From assembly GCF_030913635.1 (NCBI RefSeq), contig NZ_CP133188.1, positions 2,604,001 through 2,668,000 on the forward strand: a DNA stretch of 64,000 nt. The letters run 5' to 3'. This DNA is from Sedimentibacter sp. MB35-C1 (GTDB lineage Bacteria; Bacillota; Clostridia; Tissierellales; Sedimentibacteraceae). Below, piece by piece: positions 57,492-64,000 of this stretch. Both the position numbers and the translations under genes were made by a program. The stretch's first letter is position 1, and each line of letters opens with the position of its first letter. The notes below the pieces were generated by a model. It saw nothing but the letters and a program-made list of their open reading frames with translations, ran no database searches and was not told the origin of the DNA.

Positions 57492-57847
57492 TCCTTGTAC
57501 ATCCTAGAATTAAATTCATCTAACAGACTTAATTTATCTGAGAGAAATTCGTTAATGTTATGTTCTAAAGAGCCGGGTACTGACTTATAAATTAGTATTT
57601 CGGCTTTTTCTAAAGTTTTCTGTGCATTTTCTCCACATCTTGGTGTAATCAAAACCTTGACTCCATTATCCGCAATAACTTGTGAAGCTCTTATTCCCGA
57701 AGCTCCCTGGCTTAAAACTGCACTGTTATCCAAAAATTCACTTTCCTTTGTTACACTGTTATATAAGAGATAATACGGAGCGCGTCCATAACTTTCATAT
57801 AACTCTGAACCCATGTCTTTACTCTTTGCAGGTAATGCAATTTTCAT
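57488..57847 (-). CDS. Dinitrogenase Fe-Mo cofactor-type (NifX/NifB C-terminal-like) protein
   Basis: 119 residues. MKIALPAKSKDMGSELYESYGRAPYYLLYN and the GASGIRASQVIADNGVKVLITPRCGENA pattern are the NifX/NifB-C/MTH1175 family, RNase-H-like fold, with a Cys in the cluster-binding region. Probably an Fe-S or metal-cofactor carrier; no nif genes are present. 26 bases after the DUF5320 gene and read from its promoter. Start ATG behind AGGAGG. Confidence 0.88.
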   Translation of the reverse strand: MKIALPAKSKDMGSELYESYGRAPYYLLYNSVTKESEFLDNSAVLSQGASGIRASQVIADNGVKVLITPRCGENAQKTLEKAEILIYKSVPGSLEHNINEFLSDKLSLLDEFNSRMYKD

Positions 57848-57873
57848 AAAATACCTCCTACCCTTCTTGTTGA

Positions 57874-58095
57874 CTAATCAAAATCATGTAGCTCTGCTTC
57901 AATGTCTTCAACTCTCTTTTTTAAAATTTCTTTTTGTTCCAAAAGAAATTCTTTCCTAGTTTTATAACCATTAAAGCATCCAATTCCGTAACCATAACCG
58001 CCGCAGCCGCCTCTTCTGCCGTAGCCGTTTCTAAAAAATCTTTTTCCATAATTAAATCCTTGGTTAACTGGTCCTGTTCCGTCTCTTCCTGGCAT
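57874..58095 (-). CDS. DUF5320-family small Gly/Tyr/Arg-rich protein
   Basis: 73 residues from ATG 58095, behind GGAGGG. MPGRDGTGPVNQGFNYGKR is typical of DUF5320 (MPGxDxTGP). The middle is GRRGGCGGYGYGIGC and the C-terminus is a short helix or coiled coil (LLEQKEILKKRVEDIEAEL). Found next to NifX-like and Mrp genes in many anaerobes; function unknown. First gene after a palindrome-controlled promoter. Confidence 0.85.
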   Translation of the reverse strand: MPGRDGTGPVNQGFNYGKRFFRNGYGRRGGCGGYGYGIGCFNGYKTRKEFLLEQKEILKKRVEDIEAELHDFD

Positions 58096-58114
58096 GATAA
58101 CCCTCCTTTTATTA

Positions 58115-58128
58115 TTGACATATGTCAT
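58115..58128. promoter_or_regulatory. CATATG palindrome, second operator of DUF5320
   Basis: TTGACATATGTCAT, with a 12-bp exact palindrome TGACATATGTCA at 58116-58127. It lies just downstream of the predicted start site and before the ribosome site of the DUF5320 gene. Confidence 0.75.
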
Positions 58129-58138
58129 TTATAATTAT

Positions 58139-58169
58139 ATTATACTTCTTTATTGACATATGTCAATAA
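58139..58169 (-). promoter_or_regulatory. DUF5320 promoter with full 20-bp palindrome over the -35
   Basis: TTATTGACATATGTCAATAA (58150-58169) is an exact 20-bp palindrome. Its minus-strand TTGACA (58161-58166) is the -35; spacer 16; -10 TATAAT (58139-58144). Confidence 0.8.
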
Positions 58170-58187
58170 CTTTTTTATTTATTTCAA

Positions 58188-58212
58188 GAAAAAAACTGCT
58201 ATTGCTAGCAGT
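58188..58212 (-). terminator. Terminator of the Mrp-DUF134 operon
   Basis: Minus strand ACTGCTA, loop GCAA, TAGCAGT, then TTTTTTTC, beginning right at the DUF134 stop codon. Confidence 0.85.
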
Positions 58213-58581
58213 CTATACTTCTTCTTTATTATGTTCGATGTTACATCGCCGCCTCCTGCACGCATTGCTACAGAAGTTTCCTTCACCGTTGCAAAGCTCG
58301 TAGTCTCCGCCTTCTATTCTCAGAACTTTTCCTTTAACCAAAGATTCCGCAAGCTTGCTTCTTGCATCACTGTATATACCCTGTACAGTTGTGCGAGCTA
58401 CATTCATCTGAGAAGCACACTCTTCTTGAGATAATCCCTCTAAGTCAATCAGTCTTATGGTTTCATATTCATCAATAGTCATAGTTACAAACATGTTTCC
58501 TTTAGCATGAGAATCAAGAGGTCCAAATCTACTTGAGTCTGGGAGGCAGCACACCTTTCTCCATTTTCTTGGTCTTGGCAT
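58213..58581 (-). CDS. DUF134-family helix-turn-helix protein, candidate regulator
   Basis: 122 residues. MPRPRKWRKVCCLPDSSRFGP, MTIDEYETIRLIDLEGLSQEECASQMNVARTTVQGIY (DNA-binding helices, about 35-70) and a Cys-rich tail (CNGEGNFCSNACRRRRC). This is the DUF134 pattern; the Cys-rich ends may bind a metal or Fe-S cluster. It is co-transcribed behind Mrp (47 bases) from a promoter with the CATATG palindrome, so it may be the repressor of this set; this is inference. Start ATG behind GGAGAG. Confidence 0.9.
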   Translation of the reverse strand: MPRPRKWRKVCCLPDSSRFGPLDSHAKGNMFVTMTIDEYETIRLIDLEGLSQEECASQMNVARTTVQGIYSDARSKLAESLVKGKVLRIEGGDYELCNGEGNFCSNACRRRRCNIEHNKEEV

Positions 58582-58628
58582 AATTATCTCTCCAATATAT
58601 ATTTCTAATGTGTATCTCTACAATTATA

Positions 58629-59453
58629 TTACTTTTCCAAAATTTCTGCAATACCATTAAATAAACTATCGTCGCAAAGTTCAACCAATCCTTTATCAAT
58701 TGATACGGCAACTTTAGGGTCTATAGGAATCTTTGCAAGCACTTCTAAATTATGCTTCTTAGCAACTTCTTCAATATGGCTGTTTCCAAATATTTTATGT
58801 TCGCTGTTGCAGTCAGGACATTTGAAATATGACATATTTTCAATTACTCCTAAAATAGGAACATTCATATTTTCCGCCATCTTAACCGCTTTTTCAACAA
58901 TCATTGAAACCAGTTCCTGAGGTGACGTTACAACTATTATACCGTCCACCGGAATCGACTGAAATACTGTAAGAGGAACATCTCCTGTTCCAGGAGGCAT
59001 GTCGACAAACATATAGTCTATATCCTTCCAAATAACTTCAGTCCAGAATTGCTTTACTGTTCCGGCAATTATTGGCCCTCTCCAGATTACAGGGTCTGAA
59101 TCATTTGCCAGCAAAAGGTTGATTGACATTATATCAATGCCGGTCTTGCTTTTTACCGGAAGTATTCCATGATCATTCCCTTTTGCTTTTTCTTTCAGAC
59201 CGAAAGCCTTTGGTATTGACGGTCCTGTTATATCTGCATCTAAAACAGCAACGTTGTGATTTCTTCTTTTCATTGTTACAGCAAGCATCGAGGTAACAAG
59301 AGACTTTCCTACTCCTCCTTTTCCACTGACAACTCCTATAACTTTCTTTATGCTGCTCATTTCATGAGGCTTTTCCATAAAATCAAAAGGCTCTTTTCTG
59401 CTGTCGCAGTCTTGACTGCATGAACTGCAGCTTGAATTACAATTTTCACTCAT
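58629..59453 (-). CDS. Mrp/NBP35-type P-loop ATPase (Fe-S carrier)
   Basis: 274 residues. A Cys-rich N-terminus (CNSSCSSCSQDC), the deviant Walker A VVSGKGGVGKSLVTSML, switch LDADITGPSIPKAFG, Walker B VDMPPGTGD, and CPDC (in FKCPDCNSEH), the cluster-binding CPxC. It assembles or carries 4Fe-4S clusters. Upstream of DUF134. Start ATG 59453 behind ACAGGAG. Confidence 0.95.
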   Translation of the reverse strand: MSENCNSSCSSCSQDCDSRKEPFDFMEKPHEMSSIKKVIGVVSGKGGVGKSLVTSMLAVTMKRRNHNVAVLDADITGPSIPKAFGLKEKAKGNDHGILPVKSKTGIDIMSINLLLANDSDPVIWRGPIIAGTVKQFWTEVIWKDIDYMFVDMPPGTGDVPLTVFQSIPVDGIIVVTSPQELVSMIVEKAVKMAENMNVPILGVIENMSYFKCPDCNSEHKIFGNSHIEEVAKKHNLEVLAKIPIDPKVAVSIDKGLVELCDDSLFNGIAEILEK

Positions 59454-59497
59454 CTGTTTACTCCTGTCGTATATTTACTAATGTATTTTTTATTAGC

Positions 59498-59507
59498 AAC
59501 ATATGTT
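59498..59507. promoter_or_regulatory. AACATATGTT palindrome, second operator of mrp
   Basis: A 10-bp exact palindrome centred on CATATG, just downstream of the mrp start site. Weaker match to the main operator, but in the same relative position as the second site at DUF5320. Confidence 0.55.
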
Positions 59508-59517
59508 CATTAAAAAG

Positions 59518-59550
59518 ATTATATTCCTACTGACTTCATATGTCAATAAA
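59518..59550 (-). promoter_or_regulatory. mrp promoter with a partial CATATG operator
   Basis: Minus strand -35 TTGACA (59541-59546), 17-base spacer, -10 TATAAT (59518-59523). The half TTATTGACATATG is intact; the other half reads AAGTCA, spaced two bases off the perfect form. Confidence 0.75.
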
Positions 59551-59552
59551 CA

Positions 59553-61103
59553 TTAAATGTTACTTAATTCCTTTAACAAAAGATCGTCATAGGTATCTAA
59601 TCCTGAAACTTGAGCCGCTAATTCTGTAAGAGGAATTATGTCTCCTCTTTCAATAAATCCAAGTTTAAATTTTCGATTTAACGCCATAAGCTGCTTAAGA
59701 CCTGCTGAAACTCTGCTTATATATGAATAAACACCTATAGCACCGCCTGATATTTTATCAGTATTATCATAGTACATTTTCAATTCTCTTATCCCTGCAA
59801 AAAGCTCATTTCTTTCCGAACCGAACCTTTTATATTCTTTGGTAACTATGCCCTGAGACAATAATTCATCAACTTGTTTCCCTGACATTGCAGCAGCCAT
59901 TGCAGCTCTTCCTACTGCAACAAAATTTACAACGGGAGCTCCAAGCGCAAGTCCCTTGAAAATATGATCTTCTGTAGCAAACCCTCCGGCAATGGCAATT
60001 TGAGGTAGTTTAAAATTTTTATATTTCATTCTGCTTAGCAAATTGTAGAGCATACTTTCAAGATAAACAGTGGGCATGCCCCATTCATTCATCATTTTAA
60101 CAGGGCTGTTTCCGGTACCTCCACCGGCTCCGTCAAAGGTAATCAAATCCACTCCTGCTTCTGAAGCAATTTTTATAATCCTTACCAAGTCTTTAGGGTC
60201 AAATGGTCCAGTTTTAAAGCATATGCGCTCGGCACCTAATTTTCTTAATTCTGCAACTCTATTAATAAGCAATTCTTCGTTCCATATAGGAAGTTTCCCT
60301 ATTTTTTCAAATATTTGTCCTTTGCCTTTTTTGTAATTTTCCGCTATATTAGGATCTTCAGGATCAGGATACACAAGGTAACCCATTTTTTTTAATTTTA
60401 CAGCATCATCTATATCCTTAACTGCTCCCATGCCTTGAATTCCTTTTGCTGCCTGCCCAAACTTTAATTCAACAGACTTCACGCCCAAGCTTTTTATTGC
60501 ATAATCAAGCACGCCTAAATTTTCATCATCATAATTTGCCTGTAGAATTATATCTCCATATCCTCTGTAATATTCTCTAAAAGAATCCACCATTTTCATA
60601 ATTAACGGAGAAGAAACAACTTTCCCGTTTTCAAGCGCCAGCTCTTTGTCCTTTGCTACAACATCCTCTCCTATAACAACGGGAACCCCTGCCAAGGCAG
60701 CACCAGCATAGTAGTCTTTCCAATTCAGCTTAGCCATAGCGGGAAGAATTATAGGTGCATTCATTTTTACTTTCTTCGATAACCCAAAACTCGTCTGAAT
60801 ATCTACTTTCGGATAAGTTGCGGAATCCGCATTTTCTTCACATCCATAAGCTCCGAATACTTTCCCGTTTATATTGAAATGTGAAAAGTCAAGCGGATAT
60901 CTCTTTTCTGACGCAAATTGATTTTTATCTGTTTCAAAGGGATAAAGAGCCTCACAACCTCTTATAGCAGATAACCCGATTTCACATGGACCTATACAAT
61001 TAGCTGTACAGACTGCACACATACCAGAATATTCCGAAACGTTTTCCGGAGTTCTTACTGCTGTATGTGTCAACGTGCTTCCTAATGATGGACTAAAAGA
61101 CAT
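59553..61103 (-). CDS. Stand-alone FMN glutamate-synthase-like protein
   Basis: 516 residues. A Cys-rich N-terminus MCAVCTANCIGPCEIG (CxxCxxxCxxxC) is followed by the GltB synthase barrel: KFGQAAKGIQGMGAV, ITFDGAGGGTGNSPVKMMNEWG, QIAIAGGFATEDHIFKGLALGA. There is no glutaminase domain. In full-length GltS this barrel binds FMN and a 3Fe-4S cluster. The reaction here cannot be named. It has its own palindrome-controlled promoter. Start ATG 61103 behind AGGAGG. Confidence 0.88.
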   Translation of the reverse strand: MSFSPSLGSTLTHTAVRTPENVSEYSGMCAVCTANCIGPCEIGLSAIRGCEALYPFETDKNQFASEKRYPLDFSHFNINGKVFGAYGCEENADSATYPKVDIQTSFGLSKKVKMNAPIILPAMAKLNWKDYYAGAALAGVPVVIGEDVVAKDKELALENGKVVSSPLIMKMVDSFREYYRGYGDIILQANYDDENLGVLDYAIKSLGVKSVELKFGQAAKGIQGMGAVKDIDDAVKLKKMGYLVYPDPEDPNIAENYKKGKGQIFEKIGKLPIWNEELLINRVAELRKLGAERICFKTGPFDPKDLVRIIKIASEAGVDLITFDGAGGGTGNSPVKMMNEWGMPTVYLESMLYNLLSRMKYKNFKLPQIAIAGGFATEDHIFKGLALGAPVVNFVAVGRAAMAAAMSGKQVDELLSQGIVTKEYKRFGSERNELFAGIRELKMYYDNTDKISGGAIGVYSYISRVSAGLKQLMALNRKFKLGFIERGDIIPLTELAAQVSGLDTYDDLLLKELSNI

Positions 61104-61147
61104 ATAATACCTCCTAATTATTAATTGTATAATTATATTTTACTACT

Positions 61148-61167
61148 TTATTGACATATGTCAATAA
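61148..61167 (-). promoter_or_regulatory. Exact 20-bp CATATG palindrome before the GltB-like gene
   Basis: TTATTGACATATGTCAATAA, identical to the site at 58150-58169. Minus strand TTGACA serves as -35; 16 bases on is TAAAAT, with TATAAT a little further. The site lies between divergent genes and could also affect 61314. Confidence 0.8.
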
Positions 61168-61313
61168 TATTGTTTGCAATTCTTTAAGAAATTTAGTTCA
61201 TGGTAGAATTACTTTTACCGTCGTGATCCTACAGCTATTGTAACCAAGTCACGGAAACAAAATCACAATTCTAAATATAATGTGAATTATTGATTAAATT
61301 TGAAGGAGAGAGT

Positions 61314-62060
61314 ATGAACAAAACGACTAAAAATTATTACATCAAGACAAACAGAATATTTAATCCTGTCAGAAAATACGGCTGGATAATAACTGTGCTT
61401 GTGGCAATAGGAGGCTTATGGGAACCTAAATTAGGACTGGTAGTGCTTCTTATAATGGGAGGACTTATTATTACATCTTTCTTCAGCGGAAGATATTGGT
61501 GCGGTAACATATGCCCCCATGGGAGTCTGTTTGATAAAATAATACTACCGTATAGCGCAAATAAGAAAATACCGGGATTTTTCAAATCAAAATTTTTTAT
61601 CATTCCGTTTTTCCTTTTTTTTATGTTTAATTTCATAAGAAAAATGATTATGATTTTAAATTCTTGGGGAACTTATGATATTTTAGATAAAATAGGCGCT
61701 TTGTTTTCAAACACATACTTAGTTGTTCTGATTGCTGGCGGAGCTCTTGCAATATTTGTAAATTCAAGAACATGGTGTCAATTCTGCCCAATGGGAACAA
61801 TGCAAAAAATCTCGCTTGGATTAGGAAGAAAATTAGGCATCGCAAAAAAAACAGAGAAAAAAATTACAATTTCAGATAAATCTAAATGCATCAGCTGTGG
61901 AAAATGCTCTAAGGTCTGCCCGTTTCAGCTTAGCCCATACCTTGAATTTTCTGACAAAAACCAATTTGACAACATAAATTGCATTAAGTGCAATACATGT
62001 GTAGAAAACTGCCCTTTAAAAATACTATCACTGGAAAAGGAAGACAAATCAGCCGCATAA
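61314..62060 (+). CDS. Membrane 4Fe-4S ferredoxin-type protein (NapH/Fer4_5-like)
   Basis: 248 residues from ATG 61314, behind AAGGAGAG. Four to five membrane spans with cytosolic Cys pairs RYWCGNICPHG and RTWCQFCPMGT (Fer4_5 type), and a C-terminal 2x4Fe-4S ferredoxin: CISCGKCSKVCPF and CIKCNTCVENCP. Such proteins move electrons across or along the membrane. Divergent from the GltB-like gene; it has its own strong terminator. Confidence 0.9.
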   Translation: MNKTTKNYYIKTNRIFNPVRKYGWIITVLVAIGGLWEPKLGLVVLLIMGGLIITSFFSGRYWCGNICPHGSLFDKIILPYSANKKIPGFFKSKFFIIPFFLFFMFNFIRKMIMILNSWGTYDILDKIGALFSNTYLVVLIAGGALAIFVNSRTWCQFCPMGTMQKISLGLGRKLGIAKKTEKKITISDKSKCISCGKCSKVCPFQLSPYLEFSDKNQFDNINCIKCNTCVENCPLKILSLEKEDKSAA

Positions 62061-62065
62061 ACAAA

Positions 62066-62107
62066 AATAATGAGCAAAAGCCGGACCTCCGGCTTCTGCT
62101 CATTATT
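62066..62107. terminator. Strong terminator after the membrane ferredoxin gene
   Basis: 20-bp arms (62066-62085 and 62088-62107) with one mismatch, ending ATTATTTTATTT. Confidence 0.9.
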
Positions 62108-62126
62108 TTATTTATAGCATAAATTC

Positions 62127-62155
62127 TTGATATCAATTGCTTTTTTTGTTATAAT
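62127..62155 (+). promoter_or_regulatory. mntP promoter
   Basis: TTGATA (62127-62132), 17-base spacer, TATAAT (62150-62155). The leader has a short dyad TCATGC...GCATGA (62187-62204). No yybP-ykoY manganese riboswitch is visible. Confidence 0.7.
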
Positions 62156-62229
62156 ACGTAATGTTACACTAAAATAATTTAAAAAGTCATGCTGTACTGC
62201 ATGATTCTTTACATACTAAGGAGAAAATA

Positions 62230-62805
62230 ATGGGTGTCCTTATGCTGTTTTTCACATCAATTGGATTATCAATGGATGCGTGTGCCGTATCAATATCTAA
62301 CGGAATGTGCTTCAATAAATTCGAAAAAAAGCAGATTTTATTAACCGCATCTGCTTTTGGTTTCTTTCAGGCTTTCATGCCTATATTAGGGTACTTAGTA
62401 GGATCAACCTTCAGCGAAGCTATTTCTTTTTTAGACCACTGGATTGCATTGATACTTTTGGGATTTATCGGAGGAAAAATGATTGTTGAAGCATTGAAAG
62501 AACTTAAACACCCAGAAGCATGTCTAAACGTCGAAAAATTTTTAACCTTTAAAACATTATTGCTTCAGGCCATCGCAACTAGCATTGATGCTCTGGCAGT
62601 AGGAATCGGATTCGCTGTAATAAAGGTTAATATTGTAAACGCTGCATTATGCATCGGCATTATCACATTTATAAGTTCAATAATAGGTTCAAATCTCGGC
62701 AAAAAATTCGGAGAAATGTTTAAGCAGAAAGCTGAATTTTTAGGCGGCTCAATATTAATACTAATAGGGTTAAAGATCTTTATAGAGCATGTTTTTTTCA
62801 GCTAA
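62230..62805 (+). CDS. mntP: Manganese efflux pump MntP
   Basis: 191 residues, six membrane spans. The two family motifs SIGLSMDACAVSIS and ATSIDALAVGIGFA hold the conserved Asp residues of the metal path. Exports Mn2+. Start ATG 62230 behind AAGGAG. Own promoter. Confidence 0.95.
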   Translation: MGVLMLFFTSIGLSMDACAVSISNGMCFNKFEKKQILLTASAFGFFQAFMPILGYLVGSTFSEAISFLDHWIALILLGFIGGKMIVEALKELKHPEACLNVEKFLTFKTLLLQAIATSIDALAVGIGFAVIKVNIVNAALCIGIITFISSIIGSNLGKKFGEMFKQKAEFLGGSILILIGLKIFIEHVFFS

Positions 62806-62827
62806 GATTATTCTCCTAAAAAGGCCA

Positions 62828-62856
62828 CAAAAAAATTAGGGGGAATGCCCCCTAAT
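62828..62856. terminator. Convergent terminator after mntP / DUF4489
   Basis: 9-bp perfect stem ATTAGGGGG / CCCCCTAAT with 4-base loop. T-run on the minus strand (TTTTTTTG); plus side weaker. Confidence 0.8.
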
Positions 62857-63008
62857 CTATATTAACAAAATTACTTAATAAATCTTTAAAAAATATAATT
62901 ATTTGACCGAACCTAAATTGTGTACTATTAAGGGGTCACTTCACTCCGTCTACAGAATCAACACCAAGAACTAGTTAATTTTAATTGGGCTTGTTTAGCA
63001 TTTTAACA

Positions 63009-63608
63009 TTAGTCACAATATCCTTGTGCAATAGCACTTAAATCAGGTTTAACAACTCTTAATGCATCAAAGTCTCCGTCAAAGTCAACGCCTTCTACTA
63101 CCATTTTATATTCACAGCAATCTGAGCAAGGTCTATCACAGAATGTTACTGTAAATGGTTGACTCATTTCTACTTCTAACTCATCAATATCATTCTCAAT
63201 TTCAAGTTCATACAAATATCTCCAACTTTGAATACATTGTTTATCACCATTACAAATTCTTATTAACTTAAATAGCAAATCAACTTCTATTTCGTGTTCA
63301 GAACCACAATCATCCTCAACTTCAAAGAAAATAAGACTTGAAAATTCAATTTTAACAATAGGTTTATTTAAGCAAGTAGTATCTACTATCAAGCGATCCA
63401 ATACAAATTTTTGATCATCTTCTACATCGCCATCATCAATTTCAAAAATTGCATCACTAGGCCTGATTCCACATTCTAAAATTGTGTCTCTCTTCTTTGG
63501 ACACTTTTTACAGCAGTCAAATTTATCTTTTTCATAGGAGTCAAAATTATCTTGTTCACAGCAGTCATTTTTATATTTTATATTAGGGTAATATCTTCTA
63601 TTTTCCAT
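63009..63608 (-). CDS. DUF4489-type protein, sporulation-associated pattern
   Basis: 199 residues from ATG 63608, which follows GGAGG by eight bases; an ATG five codons earlier has no site. Cys pairs near the N-terminus (CCEQ, CCKKC), then ILECGIRPSDAIFEIDDGDV, LDRLIVDTTCLNKPIVKIEFSSLIFFE, and DRPCSDCCEY. This matches DUF4489 of Clostridia; acidic and Cys-rich. Function unknown. A CATACTATA box upstream suggests mother-cell expression. Confidence 0.8.
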   Translation of the reverse strand: MENRRYYPNIKYKNDCCEQDNFDSYEKDKFDCCKKCPKKRDTILECGIRPSDAIFEIDDGDVEDDQKFVLDRLIVDTTCLNKPIVKIEFSSLIFFEVEDDCGSEHEIEVDLLFKLIRICNGDKQCIQSWRYLYELEIENDIDELEVEMSQPFTVTFCDRPCSDCCEYKMVVEGVDFDGDFDALRVVKPDLSAIAQGYCD

Positions 63609-63630
63609 AAAGTTTTCCTCCATTTAGATT

Positions 63631-63658
63631 ATGAGATTGTCTCATGTTTTATAGTATG
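63631..63658 (-). promoter_or_regulatory. Possible sporulation sigma (E/K) -10 and leader dyad
   Basis: Minus strand CATACTATA (63650-63658) fits CATAnnnTA of sigma-K; an AACA lies 15 bases before it, one short of the usual spacing. A dyad ATGAGATTGTCTCAT (63631-63645) follows. Confidence 0.35.
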
Positions 63659-63764
63659 AAGCTTATCCAATTCTGTTCATGAAAAATAATAAAAATTAAA
63701 AATAAATGTCCCTTATAAACTTTAGGGAGTAGGTGCTCAATAACAATGCGTATTGTAGAATAAA

Positions 63765-63876
63765 AGGCCCTTTGATATAATCGTTACGTCAAAAGGTCTT
63801 GTAGTTATTATTCAGTTTCAGGGCTGTTGGTACAAGCACTTGGCAGACACTCTGACCAAGTGCTATTACTACAAGC
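63765..63876. other. Structured non-coding stretch
   Basis: Two dyads: AGGCCCTTTGA / TCAAAAGGTCT (63765-63775, 63789-63799), and CTTGTAG (63798-63804) with CTACAAG (63870-63876) enclosing an exact 8-bp stem GCACTTGG / CCAAGTGC (63837-63844, 63857-63864). No open frame. The first dyad may be a terminator; the second may be part of a small RNA or of an element cut by the window edge. Confidence 0.4.
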
Positions 63877-63950
63877 CAGATATGTAATCCATGCAACTGC
63901 TAAAAATAACAAAAAGTATGCCCACTAATTGAGCGTGCAACGTTAATAGC

Positions 63951-63974
63951 AAAACCCGCATTTCAGCGGGTTTT
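63951..63974. terminator. Terminator near the right edge
   Basis: AAAACCCGC, loop ATTTCA, GCGGGTTTT: perfect 9-bp stem with T-runs both ways. It may end the RNA noted above or a gene beyond the window. Confidence 0.8.
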
Positions 63975-64000
63975 CATATTGTATCAAATAGTTTTTACTA

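Noticed and set aside
57921-58121. Alternative reading frame of 66 codons over the DUF5320 gene
   Set aside because: The DUF5320 frame has the family's MPGxDxTGP start and a correct ribosome site.
62156-62229. yybP-ykoY manganese riboswitch before mntP
   Set aside because: The leader is about 70 bases with one short dyad and none of the conserved loops.
1-64000. CRISPR arrays, tRNA or rRNA genes, intact IS elements
   Set aside because: No regular spaced repeats, no tRNA-like or rRNA sequence recognised, and no transposase frame.

Overview
The window is AT-rich DNA from a spore-forming, low-GC Gram-positive anaerobe, most likely a Clostridia member that ferments amino acids or peptides. The pointers are spoVT and spoVG, a leucyl T-box, B. 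subtilis-type PurR, a ferredoxin-linked 2-oxoacid oxidoreductase (iorAB) with an acyl kinase, free-standing Fe-S proteins, strong purine-rich ribosome sites and ordinary TTGACA/TATAAT promoters. The genus cannot be fixed from the sequence; a Sedimentibacter/Tissierellales-like organism is a guess. I see no rRNA, tRNA, CRISPR array, prophage or intact insertion sequence.

Left part (1-9966, minus strand): a catabolic/uptake operon holding a DUF917 protein, a complete oligopeptide-type ABC transporter (binding lipoprotein, two permeases, two ATPases), an M29-like aminopeptidase, a second DUF917 protein and a nitroreductase cut by the window edge. A PucR-type regulator is divergent from it (9967-11109). 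A two-component system (11250-13303), a decayed membrane-protein fragment and a LysM-GH18 cortex-lytic-type enzyme follow.

Middle (15586-30304, minus strand): a purine operon in the order purL-E-C-F-M-N-H-D, driven by a strong promoter with an inverted PurBox pair upstream. Then comes iorA-iorB-buk, which has a good sigma-54 (-24/-12) promoter and lies just downstream of a sigma-54 activator gene (30547-32607) that shares its strand with a beta-CASP metallo-beta-lactamase gene. A DUF2089 gene and a SHOCT-like gene form a small plus-strand operon (34740-35591).

35773-45343 carries the conserved Bacillus/Clostridium block purR-spoVG-glmU-pth-mfd-(PpiC lipoprotein)-spoVT. purR has its own PurBox pair with the same 26-base centre as the pair at purL. 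A racemase, a DUF4397 protein, a free-methionine-R-sulfoxide reductase and a sortase follow, then a 1838-residue LPXTG adhesin built from repeated domains, and leuS behind a T-box leader.

Right part (56340-64000): a YibE/F membrane protein, then a set of small metal/Fe-S-type genes (NifX-like, DUF5320, DUF134, Mrp ATPase, stand-alone FMN glutamate-synthase-like enzyme, membrane ferredoxin). Three of its promoters carry the same CATATG-centred palindrome (best form TTATTGACATATGTCAATAA) over the -35 box. This is the best candidate here for an undescribed regulon. mntP, a sporulation-type DUF4489 protein and a structured non-coding stretch end the window.
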